DNA of 64,000 nt from assembly GCA_035582835.1 (NCBI GenBank), contig JAYKAV010003044.1, positions 2,760,627 through 2,824,626 on the forward strand, read 5' to 3'. The position numbers and the translations under genes are program-made. Positions 1 through 13,440 of the stretch are shown piece after piece. Source of the stretch: Phoebastria nigripes (Eukaryota > Chordata > Aves > Procellariiformes > Diomedeidae). Every line of letters begins with the position of its first letter. The stretch's first letter is position 1. The notes beneath the pieces are model-generated. The model was given only the letters and a program-made list of their open reading frames with translations. It was not told the DNA's origin and made no database searches.

Positions 1-3000
1 GCAGGATGGGAGCAGACGTGCATTTCTGTGATGGATGTGTTTGCTCAAACCTTACTACTATTCATGATGCAGCTGCAGCATCCCAGCAGAGCTGGCCCTG
101 CTCTGCCCTCCTCAGGCTATGGGCAGAATGTATCNGAGCATATCCCAGCCTGCATCTGCCTCTCAGACCCATAACCTCCTCCCTCCCTNTCTTCCTGACA
201 TACACTCAGCTTTTGGCACCTCCCTAGGTGCCCTAGGTTGTTCAGGATTCCCAAGCAAGCATGAGAGGCTTGCTAAGGATGAAATTTGGTGCACAGGAGG
301 GGCGGGGGGAGTAAGGAAGAATATTTATGATGGTAGATATGAAGGAATATTTGGAGCCTGACTAATTGCAATTCCATCCTGTTCAGCTTCTCCCCAGTCT
401 CCCAACATTTGATAGGGAGCTAAGATAAATTTTGCTACTTCTAGACAGGTCTCGTTTTTAATCAGCAAGTTGGATATTCCTAGTGTTCTGTTGATTCAGT
501 AGATTGAAATCTGTGGTGCTTTACTTGGTCTCCAAAACACATCTTGCCTGACCTCAGATAGAAAGAAGGAATGAGTCAGCTGGAGTCCCTGGAACTTAAA
601 ATGGAGGCAGCTGAAAGGAAAATGGGCTTCATAACAATATCTCAAAGCTTGGGACCTGGTTTACTCATATGAACAGGGCAGAGCTGTCACATCTCGTACC
701 TTGTGCAAGACCCATGCGTCTGAGCTGTCTCCTACTTCCTCATCACCATGTTAGAAGTCCTGGACTCTGGGACCTCACTCATCAAGCGCAGCTTGTGGTT
801 GAATGTTGTGACCTGATAAAAGATCAGAGGAGAGATCTTTATTCCTTATTTGCATTAGTTAAGCTTTTTTCAATCCCTTGTTTTGGGGTGTATTTTGTAA
901 GCACTTTTAGACACTTGGAAAAACAATATTTATCTCCCAGTAAGCTTTGTCTTTTCAGACAGTATTGATTTTTTCTTCCACTGATTCTAATGGAGCTTGA
1001 AATTAACATGTCATGGGACTTTCTGGTTCTTTGTTTTTATTCTGCTTGTGTTTCGTACCAGCACAATCAGCTGTGCATGTCAAACTCTGGGGTAGACTGG
1101 AGTAGTTAATGTGGTTAGCTCTCTGCTTGCTTTGTGTGGAAGGAAGAACAACTCTGCTTTTGCAGATGCTGCCCTTTCTAGAGCTACAGCATCAGGTCAG
1201 CTGGATGGTACTCCTGGTTATTATGGAGTCCAGTAGAATCATGTTGTTAGGACCTCACAGACCTGATCTGCTGCTTGCTGAAATTGGGGAGGATGTACTT
1301 GTGCACTGAGACCATGAAGAGCCTCATTGCAACAGTTTTGAGCTGTGTGTTCCAAAACCACGTGAGAATACAGAACTCTGCACAGGGTGAATACTGATAC
1401 TAGCTTTTGGGATGACATGAGTTGAGAGAGCTCCTGGCTACAGAGTTCTATCTGNAGCCATGCCTGGGCACCTTATCTCAGCTAAGTTAAAGTCAAAGGC
1501 AGAGTACCCCAGCCACAGTCACTCTAGAGCTGTTGTCAGCAGCAGTTCAGCTGCAACCCATCACTTAAGATGAGAAGAGCCTTCCCAGGCCTGGAAAGGA
1601 GCATTCAATCTGCAGAGCATTCTCTGTATACTGCTTTTCTTCTCTTTCTCCCAGCTTTCTCCTGGATCTGGGAGTGGTCCAGTTCCTATTTAAATTAAGC
1701 TATTTCATTTGAGAGCTTCAGCAAAACCCTGATTTATAAATAGTTTTCTGATCTTTCCATTTTGTGTTACTCCCTAGAATAGCCTGCTTTAAGTGTAGGT
1801 ATCCAGGCCTCAGCGTGCGCACAGATCTCCAGAGAAGACAAATGCTGTTCTAGAGGCTCTATGCTCATCATACTACTTGGTATCTCTGTGGGCAGAATAA
1901 GCAAAGGTGCCAGAGGCAGAACAGCAGCCAGAGGCTATTCCAGGGAGCCTGGGAAAAGGTCTGTTAGCCAAGTGCCATAGCTGCTCATGTAGCCCACTGA
2001 GGAGCTCACTGCAAAACTATGAAGGGGTGTAAGATATCCAAAATGACTTGAAATGGTTAATGCTGCGTTAGTGCTTTATATTGCCAACCTTGCTGTATGA
2101 TGCAATACTTCTCAGCCTTCACTGCCTGCTATAAATAGCACATTCAGAATAGATCAGCTGGAGTTGCAGTTACTGGTTCAGATGCATCCTCATCAAAAAT
2201 GCCTCTAGTTCTCAGCTGGGCTGGTAAGATCTCATTGTTTCACAGTTCAATGCAGGATCAATGACCAACACCGTCTGCAGCATAAGCTTCAAACCTGCAT
2301 GCCCAAGCTGCCCCAGTGAGATATGTAGTACAGTTATCTGTCTGCTGAATTTCATTTGCTTCTCTTAGCCTGTGACTGTCAGAGTACGTAGGTTCAGACC
2401 TTACTGGAAGTGAATCAAGTGCTGGAAATAGAACCCCGGTGGGGGTGAGACTGCATGCTGATTCAGAGAGACTGCAGGAGCTATCTAAATTAGGAGGCAA
2501 ATTCTCTGCTTTTCAATGTCTGGGATGAGTAATCCTCAAAGTTATGACTTGGAGGGAACTGTAGCAACTGTAGCCCTAAATGTAAAGCTCCCTGCTAGGA
2601 GAATGCTTTAGCAACCATATGTCGCATGCTGCCCTTAGCTGAAAGCTAAGCATCTCTGCTCTAGGGATTGTCTGCCCTGGCTGTATCCAAGACTAAAATT
2701 AGCAGTGTTGCATAAATTGTTAGCTGTGGGTGGTTAGCGATTCCTTGTCTGGCCTATAGCAAGTTGCCCCCATTTTAATACTAGTTCACTGTTTCCTCTA
2801 ACAGGAGATGAAACAGGAGACAATAAACCCAGTGGAGGAGAACTAGAAAAGCAGAAAACCTGTGGTATTGGGTCTGTCTGAAGGCCTATAAAGCAATATG
2901 GGATGTTACTGATTTTGATATGCTGCCTGGGGGTTCACTGCTTAAAGCAAATAATAGTGTTTTGCCTGCGTGGCAAACTGTTGAAGCAATATACATAAGA

Positions 3001-6000
3001 AGTCCAGGCTGAGTTTCATTGCAGACTGGGGCACAGAAGAAGGTCTTAAGAAACAGCTGGATTACTAAGAGAGCAAACAATGAGACAAAGTATTCATATG
3101 AAGCCAGTGCTGGCAGACTGACCAAGCCAAAGCATGTGTTTTTGCTTGTCTCTTGCATAAATAATTGTCTTTTGCTTAGAGACGTAGTGCAAGGCCAAAG
3201 GACATGGTGCAGTATAAGGTGTAGTTAACCTGTAGTGTTGTTACAAATTTTTTGATGGGTTGCTCTTTATTTTCCTTTGGACTCCAGCGAGATGATGTAG
3301 ATTAGATTTCTGTAAACAAATGTATTTCCAGGGTTCACATGATGTCGAAGTATTAAGTGGTTTGGCCACATCTTTAGCCAGATGATGAGAATTAATAGTA
3401 CATTCTGTGCCCTTACAAATAAAGGCATGGATGAGGAAAACATATGCCTATCAATTAGTTAAATGGAATCTCTGTTTAATGAAGCCTACTTCTCTGTAAT
3501 CCACTTCTTTCTTGGAAACCTGTTCAGGATGATTAGGCTCATTCATTTACATGGCATTTTTTAGGGGTTAAAATGTGACAATCTAATAGGAATTTAATGA
3601 GATGTTTTCTCTAAGACATCTGAAATAGTTGGAGGAGAAAATGCCCTAAACCCTTGCACACTGTCGGTCTGAACTGTCTGCATATACCCAAACCAAGAAT
3701 GTCCTCTCATTTCTAATTATATATATGACTTGCTTAAGAGTAACAGTTGTTTCTAAGGATGACTATTGTTCATATTCTGTATAGTTCAAGTGAGACTGGC
3801 TGTTGTAAAACTTGGGGATTAAATATGAATCTAACCTAGACTGATGGAGGCTTGCCAGGGAGTGAATATCCTTCAGTGCTCAGTCCTTCTTTGCACCTTG
3901 CAATAATGTATGCCTTTTCTCCTCAACCCACATCTCTCTCAGTGCCATTTTACACTTGACCACCTCTGGAGTGAAACCTGCCAATTTTGCTGAACTCTGT
4001 GCTGCTTTAGTCTTAGAGAATATCAATATACATGGAAAAGATGAGGTAGGCGTAAGTATCACTGACAGGGGTTGGGGTGTTCTGTATCCTTGTGTTCATG
4101 TGCCTGAAGAAAATCTGGAAATCAAAGGAGTATGTGTTTATCCAGATGTCTTGTTATAAAGAAGACTGTGGGTCTCCAGTGCAAGGGTACACCTATAAGC
4201 CAAAAGGTCCGAGGATGACAGTGATGGCACAAGGATATACTCAACAGCTTTCATGATGGTTTAGGTCAGTTCACTGTTCTGTTCAACAACAAACCTGTTC
4301 CAGCCTATAATCACAGAACCAGTTATTCCGATCATAATATGTAAATGGCTAAATGGAAGTCAGCGTGCAGGTATACTACTGCCTTGCATGAGTCAGAGGT
4401 TCAGGACTCGAACCCAAAGGGAAGAATATGATTATCTATTCCAATTCCTGGTAATTTTGGCAGTCATTCTGGGAAAGACATTTGAGGAGGTTTCCACAGC
4501 TTTCCATGAAATGAAGTATCTCTGCTTAGCTTGTTTTTCCCTCTTCTGCAACTTCAAATGCAAGTATGGAACTAAGTCCAGAGCTAAGTGACGTGGCACA
4601 TGCAATCAGGTGTCTTCACTGCTGTGCCAACCATTTTCCTTTCCTGTACCAAATGCCAGACCCTTCTGTTGGATATCTCAACAGAAGAACTCAACGTGTG
4701 TTGCAAATCATAAGCAACATCAGAGGCTGGTGCCAGATCTCTTCCCTGATCACTGAAACNACGACAGCTCTGGAGCGCGATAGGCTCTTAATAGCAGTTA
4801 GGAGAACCACACAAAGTTTAAGGAGGCAAAACTTGCTTAGTTTGGCTCCAACCATCTCCTGAACACCCACACCTTTCTCAGGAAGGGCTGTCAGATCTTC
4901 AGTTTTGCATCCTAGCTGGAACTTCCACAGGTAAGTTTGCCTCAGCCACCAAGAAGTGCCTTCAGCAGCACAGCACCTCCTATTGTTCTGTAGTAACCAA
5001 GTATTTTCCGAGGAGAGCAGCCATTACTACAACTTTAGCATCCTTTTCTATGCTGATCCTATTTTTTTGCATTGATTCCTATTGATACCTCTTGGTATCA
5101 AAAGAGACTTCTAGCAACTTTCTATAGGCTAGCAGATGCCCTCTCCCCCAACATTAAATTTGGTTTAAAAACTAGATGTGGAAATAATTTATAATACTTG
5201 GTATTGTTAAATTATGTTTAAAGATTTCCTTAAGAAACCATATACTTTAAAAAGGCAAGTCTTTCAGACAGGTAAAGGTGTCCTGATATGAGACCATTTG
5301 GTCATGTTGATGTTCAATGCATCTAGAAAACAAAACTATTTAAACAAGTTCCANATTGCTGCAAATTACACTTTGTATATATTCAAGTAACACCTTCACT
5401 GAAGTCCAAGGTGTATGATTTGGGTTTGTTTTTTGTTTAGTCTATGAAATAAAAATAGGCTTCAGAATCTTATTTTTTTATATTTTAAACTTATATAAGA
5501 CAATAAACACTTTTAAAGAAAACTTATATAGTAATCTGTAGATCTTGTATTTCCAAATAGGTAACACAGTGAAGAAAAACTACGCCAATGTGTTTAGGCA
5601 CATTTCTGGGGTTTTTAACCATGTAACGTGATAATTGTTCTACTTTACAAGTTATAGACAAATGCTATGTTCTGCTATAAAAACTGGACCAGGACACTGT
5701 GTAAAACCTGATCAAAACACAAATTGAAAAAAAAAAAACACCTCACAATTTTTTGTGTGGAATGAAATCTACAATTTGGAAAAGACAGGACTTAAAGCAG
5801 CTTTTACCAATTTAACTGTTCAAAGAATCTTCAAAGATTGCTTAGGTTAAGTATGTATTTTTATGATTGTTTCATTAGAGATCTTTTGTTTCCACCTTCA
5901 GCCAAGTCTATATTTTAGTGTAAATCTTTCAAGGTCGTTCAGAAAGCATTATGGTGTAATGCTAGGATGGAGCTGTCTCCTCCAGCCCTCTTCTGTGCTG

Positions 6001-6250
6001 CAAAATAAACAGCTGGCTCTAGATCAAATGGATGGATTGTGGGTTGGTCCTGCTGCAGAGAGGGAAAAATGTCCGTTTGTTAGAGGACTGGAGTAAGAGG
6101 AGTATCTTTTTCCTTTGGTCTCACAGACTAGTGTGTACTGAAGACCCACAGCTTTATCACTGCTATCAGCTGACCTCCTGGGGGACTCATGTCTTTCTCC
6201 CTGTATTACATCCTTGCCAAGTTTCTCAGAATTTCCAGTCTGGAGGGGTT
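1..6250. other. Intergenic region upstream of FNDC10, no gene recognised
   Basis: The open frames here are short (about 100 codons or fewer), mostly lack splice-site context, and match no family I recognise. The composition is AT-leaning and CpG-poor, as expected for avian intergenic DNA. An AATAAA occurs at 6004-6009 but there is no coding exon before it to use it. In human the next gene on this side (MIB2) is divergently oriented relative to FNDC10; I see no MIB2 exon (no ankyrin, ZZ or RING coding stretch). Several isolated single N bases occur. Confidence 0.6.
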
Positions 6251-6785
6251 AAAGCAGCCTAGGTCTGCAGACATAACCATTAAAAAAGTCCCACGTAAGC
6301 CCCCATTTCTTTGAACAAGGTCTGCTGCAGGTGAAGGGGAGCTCCGTAACTTTCCATAACCCTGCCCTGGACCAAGCCTCTGCTGGTTGTGAGACCCCCC
6401 TGGCAGAGGCCCCCTCCCGACCACTGATGTCCGGCATCTGTGAGCAGTGCCTGGACCCACGTTCGCCCATCCTTGGGGACGCAGCTCCCAAGGAGCCGCG
6501 GCGAGCAAAGCGGAGCTGCGCCGGACGGGCACGCGATGCCGGGAAAGGGGGTGGGAATGCTGAGCCGACCCCGTGCCGGCCCTTACCGGGGGTCGCAGCG
6601 CTCGGGGCACCCGAGGACCGTCCGCCGGGGGCTGCGGGCCCCCCCGCAGGCCAGGCACGGCGGGGTCGCGGCCGCCCGCTGCCGCCGCCGCCGCCGGTCC
6701 GGAGCGGGCGCGCGTCCTGCGTGCGCTGCCCAGCGCGGCGGGTGCTCCGCAGCCCAGCGAGAGTTAACGGCGGAGCCGCCTCTCC

Positions 6786-7597
<812 letters not shown>

Positions 7598-8891
7598 CCT
7601 TCAGCGCTGCCCGCCGGGGCCCGGGGGAGCCGCGGGAGCGGAGCGCGGCCGGGCCGGGCCGGGCCGGCAGCTTGGCCGCCGCTGGGCTGGGCTGGGCTGC
7701 GCGGGGCCCCGCCCCGGGCGGGGAGGGCGCTCCGGCGCCCGTGCCGGGGAGCCGTGTCTGCCGGCAGCGGCGGCTTTCCCGGTGCCCTTGCCAGACCGCT
7801 TCTCGGAGCGCGCCCGACGCCGTCTTTCTAGCTCTTTCAGGGCAGGAGGAGAGGTTTTCCAAACTGTTCCCGCAGCGGTTTTGCCCAGGGCCTCGTTTGA
7901 AGCGTTGGGCGTCTTGGGTTTGCCTTTCCCAAACTTCCAGGATTTGGGTTTTCCTCAGTATTTGGAGCTCTTCTTCCTCCTAGGCTGGCTTTTCAGCCTG
8001 AGCCATGCGTGGTTACTGAACTCACGGGATCTCAGTGGATTAAAAGTGAATAATGGCAAAGGTCCACAAGTGCCAGAAAAATGTCTTTTAAAAGCAAGTG
8101 ACAGGTCTTACAGAGGGCTTGTTTGAGAAGACTCTCCAGAACACCCTTATTTTAAGCCTATGCCTAAATCCCCTTGCTCTAGACGTGTGCTTGAATTTTT
8201 TCCTGAGGGGGAATGTTGTTTAAAGTCTGTGGGAGAACAGACCGGTGGAACCACAAAACCCATAGCTAAGTGTGTCTTTGATCCAAAGCCCACCTAAATC
8301 TTGTGACTTAAGTGGGTTTTGTATCGTGCCTTATGCTGTTAACAAATTCCGGGACCTAGACTGGCCACTGGCCAAAACAACAGGGGTTTTCTGGTCAGCT
8401 CGAGTGACCATCAGCATCCTACACCGACTGAACCTGCTTTTTTCCCTTTAGAACTGTCATATCAGTAGTTCCCACAACGAGCGATGCTAAAGGGACAAAT
8501 TTAGTATGAAAATTCCATTTTGTTGTGCAAGTACGAACCGATCCTTAGTTCTAAAATAAGTACAGTGTAAATGAGCACCATCACTGCCCTCTGAAATCCC
8601 ATCTTTTAGGAATGCTGTGTGCAGCTACACTAAGGTAAAAGCGTCTTAAACACAGAACTCACTAATGTTGTAGCCGAGTGTTTTGAGCATAGGAACACTC
8701 CTTGTTAACTGCTCACTCAATGCTGTAGTAAGTAAGGTTTTAGCCATATTCTAGTATTAATTCTATTGTGCCTTAGTGCTGAGAATTTGTCCCATTTATA
8801 TTGGTATATCTGTTCTTGTAGTCTTCATAGATAACTGTATCTCTCCTAGTGTTTTTGTCTCTGAAACTAGTGGTTGTTGGTTTGTTTGGTT

Positions 8892-8915
8892 GTTTGTTTT
8901 TTTAAAAAAACAAAC
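8892..8915. repeat. Perfect 24-bp palindrome
   Basis: The left arm GTTTGTTTTTTT is followed without a spacer by its exact reverse complement. It lies in the probable FNDC10 3' UTR and follows a run of TTTG-type short repeats. Confidence 0.8.
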
Positions 8916-9861
8916 TTAGGCTGAGCATTACTTGAACTTTAATATATACACAAAATAGAGTCAGTTACCATCGGAGAGGTGTTTATTTAGTGATCTAGTT
9001 TTTATTTAGTGTTGTTTGTATGTAGTTGACTGCTGTAACAGAAAATGACTTTATATCACTTAAACTGAGCACCTGAAGCAAAAGTAGGGGAACAGCTCTT
9101 CTGTAAAGGGGTATTGCTATTAAAATACTTCAGTTTCATGTGTGACCTGTTTGTGTAAATGTTTCTCACTGGTGAATGACCCATATGCTTTTCTTTGTGA
9201 AAGTAGTTTGTGAAGTATAAACTTGCTAGTAGAGGGTAAATATAGAAAGTATATGGAATACTTAATAAAATGCAGAACTTGTACTAATCATAATCCCTTC
9301 AATAATTTGAGAGTGGCTGAGAAACTGAAGGTCTATATTTCATCAGGCAGAAATACCTTTTATGTGTTTATTATTCTTGCTTTGTTTTCTTTCTCACATG
9401 CAGCTGTCTCTAAATTTATCAGTGTTCTCTTTATTAACTTGCCTATGTACTTGATTTAAGCAGCCTGACAATATCTAGCATTGCAGTAACAGAAAGATGG
9501 TGTCATTCACTGATATTGAAGGACGATGTCATAATTCTTCTTTTTTTATCCCTAAGGAGATCGACTGCTCAAAGAAAAGGCAATCAGTTTTTAAGAACAT
9601 TAAGACAAATTGCATCTAGTGGTTTAGTTCAGTGAATTTAAACACAGAGTAAATTTGGGTCACAGGTCTTTTAAAGGTTTCAAGTCAGTCTTTCCTGTAG
9701 CCAGTTCTGCACTGGACTATTGGAGTGGCACTGATTTTGTATATCTCCGTCAGCTTCTGTCAACCAGTGTTACTGTTTTGTTCTTCATCTTGTCGTGAAT
9801 TGCCAGATGTGAAAATTAAATGTATAAATAACGAGCCTTGTACCATCTTGGTGTTGACCTT

Positions 9862-9867
9862 AATAAA
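9862..9867 (+). terminator. Candidate FNDC10 polyadenylation signal
   Basis: Canonical AATAAA, the last such hexamer before the CR1 insertion at about 10.07 kb. An alternative AATAAA lies at 9264-9269. Which is used cannot be told from sequence alone. Confidence 0.4.
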
Positions 9868-10070
9868 TTAAGAGAATAATGAAAAGAAATGAAAACATCA
9901 CAAATATTTAATGGTTCAAGATCTTGTTTGACTCAAAGTGAGCAAATCTGCCCAAAGACTGGTCATAATGATATTCCATTGCCTACTGTAAGATTATGAC
10001 AACATTAATGGGAAAATGAAAAGAGATTTATTCTCTGAATACTTGGTTTTGGTTTACTAGAGGTTTAGAC

Positions 10071-10260
10071 TATAGGATCACAGGGTAATTCAGGTTGGAA
10101 GGGACCTCTGGAGGTCATCTAGTTCAGCCTCCTGTTCAAAGCAGGGTCAGCTGTGAGAGCACACTGGGTTACTCAGGGCTGTATCCAGTGTTGCCTTGAA
10201 AACCTCTGGAGACAGAGGCCGCACAAACTCTCTGGGCAAGCTGTTCTGCTACCTGAACTT
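10071..10260 (-). mobile_element. Truncated CR1 LINE (3' end)
   Basis: Read on the + strand, this has the typical reverse-complement CR1 3' end: a short ATCACAGG-like terminal repeat, then GGTTGGAAGGGACCTCTGG, then the GTCATCTAGTTCAGCC block and a CTCTCTGGGCAAGCTGTTC block. The element is therefore on the minus strand and strongly 5'-truncated, as most bird CR1 copies are. No reverse transcriptase coding remains. Confidence 0.9.
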
Positions 10261-12479
10261 GATCATGGTACTGTCCGTAATTGTAAAAAAAGGCTTGGGC
10301 TAGACAGATCATCTGGTCCAAATATTCTTATCAAGCAGGAGGTCACAGCACCTAGTACAAGGAGCTCATGCTCTACATGTCCAACAGCAGGGGGAAAAGA
10401 GGCACAATACTCAAGATAATCACTTCAGTCTTTCAGATATAGGAAGCCAGATGTGAAATTTTGTATGAAAACTCAGCCAAAACCATTAATTATGGTAGCC
10501 AGGTGTCTTTGGTTTTGGATATAAATGATCCCTATTTGCCCTCAGCTCCTAAATCCATCATTGTTTACCAATTCAAGCTACTTCATTTTGTGTGTGCCAG
10601 CACTGTTCATTGCGGTAACACTGATGTAAGTCTGAGGGAACAGCACCAAATTTAATTTACAGTTTTGTATGTGACTATCTTCAGTAAGACACCTCTCTGC
10701 AGGTATTGATAGGATACAGTTACCTGCCAAAACAGCACCTAGTCGATACTATAGAGACATTATTTGTAGTCATCTCACATCTTCATGCATCTGTCTCTCT
10801 GGATTGCATTGCAACAGCATGCTGGGCAGAGGATAGATAAGCAAGAGCAAAATATGTAGAACAAGAATGTAAATCCTGATGGAGGAACTTCTGTAATTCT
10901 CTAAAGGATAATTTTTATCAGTTTTTTCCTTTCCATGCATTATAAATGGGAAGTGGGAAACAATATCTCATAGTTTCTCATTCATTTTCAGTGGATTAAG
11001 TTTTAATTGGACATATCTTGGTGTCTGGAAAAAAAAATCAGAGTATTCCCTATTTCGTTTTATGTGACATTAAGCAAAACATCTGCTGACCCATTGATAA
11101 CTGTAGTTTTTTTCCTCCATCGTGAGTATAGAAATTTCCTCCATCATGAGTATAGACATTTCTTTTGGGCAATAATGGGGAAAATTACATGTACATAGAC
11201 TTGATATTAATTTGACTCCCACAAGCCTTTGTGAGACTGCACAGTTAAAGGAAGCTTTATCCACTATTTGCAGCAATTCCCAAAACATGCAGAGTACCTT
11301 GTAGAGTTATAATCAATCCTGGCCTGTCCAGGCAGCAGTAAAGAAGTGGCAGTATGCTGATTTATAACTGCCAAGAAGCTGGCTGTTAGGTACCTAATGC
11401 TTTGGGAAAAAGTGGAAATAGCTTCTAAGGCAACTACACGTTCTCTGTATTACTATACAAGTACCTGGGTATTAAAAATCCATATGGTACACTCTTAGGT
11501 GGTATATGGTCCTACGTTTATCTGGTAATTTCCAGTACAAATACCAAGCCATATCCATTTCTGCAGGAGTTAAAATGCAGAGTGATATGCTCGTTAACAA
11601 GCTTTCTTTTCCTTGCCCTGTGCTAAATGTGAGGAAAACAACTGCTTAAATGTACTTAACTTTGAATCTTCTGGAGGAAACAGTCTGTGCCTCAGGCAAA
11701 GAATCTCTCTTAATTCCATTACGGTATTTTTTGTGGTACATAAAAGGAAAGGCTGCTTGGCTTTATTTGGAGGTGCAAGTGAAAGCTGGTATTTTGCTTC
11801 CATGGCGACCTGGAGTTGTAGTCTTACAAGACTGCAAACTGCTGCTCTATTTCACCAGTATGTTCCAAAAGAAAGGCTGGGAAGAGTGGGCTGAAAGGAG
11901 AAAAAGTGGCAGATAACAGTTAACTGTNTCACATTCCTGTTAAAAGCTTAGTAATTATAGCAGTGATGCTTGGACGGGGTCTTTTGCAGTTTTAGCCTGA
12001 GCAAATATACCCTGACTGGTATTGCTTCATCATAGATCTGGTCACTGCATCTCCTGTCTTTATACGTTGTCTGATCTCATCTGGGAAAAAATTGCCCAAA
12101 CCCCTTGTTCTGTTTTCACCTGAGAGAATGTTTTTTGATGCAGAAATCTTCATATCACAATGTCTGGCTTGTCATTTAAAATTCACTGGCAGTATTTTCA
12201 GCCTGCTTTGCTGAGATGTAAATGATGGCACAGTGCAGTACTGTATTTACACAATGTGCCAAGAAAACGCTCCAAAAGTGATTTTGGTGGAAGACTTTTC
12301 CAGANGAGATCTCTGGGCATTGCCCCATAGACCCTTTGTAAAAGTAGAAGACGTACACATTCAGATAATTCATTCACTAGCCAGATATCCCAGAACTACC
12401 AGATGATTTGCAGGGTGCCTTTGCAAAATAAGAAGTAACAAAAGAGCGGGCATTGCAGCCAGCGGGGCAGATTTAACAA
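10261..12479. other. Intergenic region between FNDC10 and the minisatellite
   Basis: No coding exon or RNA gene recognised. It contains a 24-bp direct duplication at 11111-11163 and ordinary AT-rich sequence. Short open frames (about 90 codons or fewer) carry no recognisable domains. Confidence 0.55.
11111..11163. repeat. 24-bp tandem duplication
   Basis: Two near-identical copies of a unit starting TTTCCTCCATC and containing TGAGTATAGA lie head to tail with a period of 24 bp, with only a few mismatches. Confidence 0.8.
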
Positions 12480-13440
12480 GAATGGCTGAGAGGAGACGCG
12501 GGGCAAGAGGTTTTTGCAGAAAGGGCTGAGCAGAAAGATAGACAGGTTTCAGTGGGGAGTGCAGAGGGGAGAAGCATGGGTGGGCTATGCTGAAGAGCAG
12601 CGAAGAAAAAGAAGGAAAAACCGTTTTGCCTGGAGGGAGGCAGGCGCTAAGGAAAGGAAAGGGGAAAGGCTTTTCTCGGGAAGCGCTGAGGAGAGGGAGG
12701 GGACGCGTTTAGGCGGGAAACGCTGGGCGGCAGAAGGGCTTCATCTGCACGCGCCGGGGCAAGACGTGAGGCGGGAAGCGCCGAGGAGAGGGGAGCGGTT
12801 TGCCTTGGCGGCTGAGGGGAGGCAGAGGGAAAGATTTTGTGGGGAAAGCCGAGGGAATGGTGAGGAAAGGCGTTTTTTATGGGAAATGCAAGAGAAGAGG
12901 AGGAGAGGTTTTACCAGGATGCACTGGGGGGAATGAGGCTTTTGTGCAAGGTGCTGAGAGGAGAGCGACAGGTTGTGTGAGAAGGTGCTGAAGGTGCTGA
13001 AAGATGGGAAAAGGCTCCGCTGGAAGTGCTGAGGGGAGGGAGAGAGAAACGATTTGTCAGGAAGCGCTGGATGTATGAGGGAGGAGACGTTTTGTAGGGA
13101 AATGTCAAGGGGGTAGGGAGGAAAGGCTTTCTGTGGAAAGCGCTGGAGGGAAAAGGCTTTTGTGCAAAGCACAAGGGGAGGGAGGAAAGAATTAGCTGCG
13201 AAGCGCTGGAGGGAAAAGGCTTTTGTGCAAAGCACAAGGGGAGGAAGGAAAGAATTAGCTGGGAAGCGCTGGAGGGAAACAGGTGAAAGACATTTGTGGG
13301 AAGTGCTTGGGGGAGAAAACGGAAAAGCTTTTCTCAGGAAGCACTGAGGTCACAGTGGGGAAAGAATTTCCCAGAAAGCACAGAGGGAAAAAAAGTATTA
13401 NTAGGAGGGCAGAAAATATTTTTAGGAAGCAATGAGGAGA
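12480..13440. repeat. Degenerate purine-rich minisatellite, ~37-bp monomer with 63-bp copies
   Basis: The + strand is strongly purine-rich and repeats a motif resembling AGCGCTGAGGGGAGGGA followed by a block ending in GGNTTTTGTG. Anchor motifs recur at about 36-40 bp spacing (for example 12485, 12525, 12561; 12646, 12685; 13265, 13302, 13340, 13377). At 13139, 13202 and 13265 the spacing is exactly 63 bp, with the first two intervals nearly identical to each other. Older copies at the left are more diverged and more CpG-rich. Open frames of 140 codons (+, 12514-12936) and 164 codons (-, 12741-13235) are by-products of the repeat. I know of no named family for it. Confidence 0.85.

Larger units (their letters stand above)
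7598..9890 (+). other. Probable FNDC10 3' untranslated region
   Basis: After the FNDC10 stop codon the sequence drops from CpG-rich to AT-rich with no further coding potential and no recognisable repeat until the CR1 copy at about 10.07 kb. AATAAA hexamers occur at 9264-9269 and 9862-9867. The later one is my preferred 3' end, giving a UTR of about 2.3 kb. This is inference from position; transcript data are needed to fix the end. Confidence 0.4.

Noticed and set aside
12741..13235. A 164-codon minus-strand ORF as a repeat-containing protein gene
   Set aside because: It lies fully within the minisatellite and its openness follows from repeat units of which several are multiples of three. No start context or conservation is evident.
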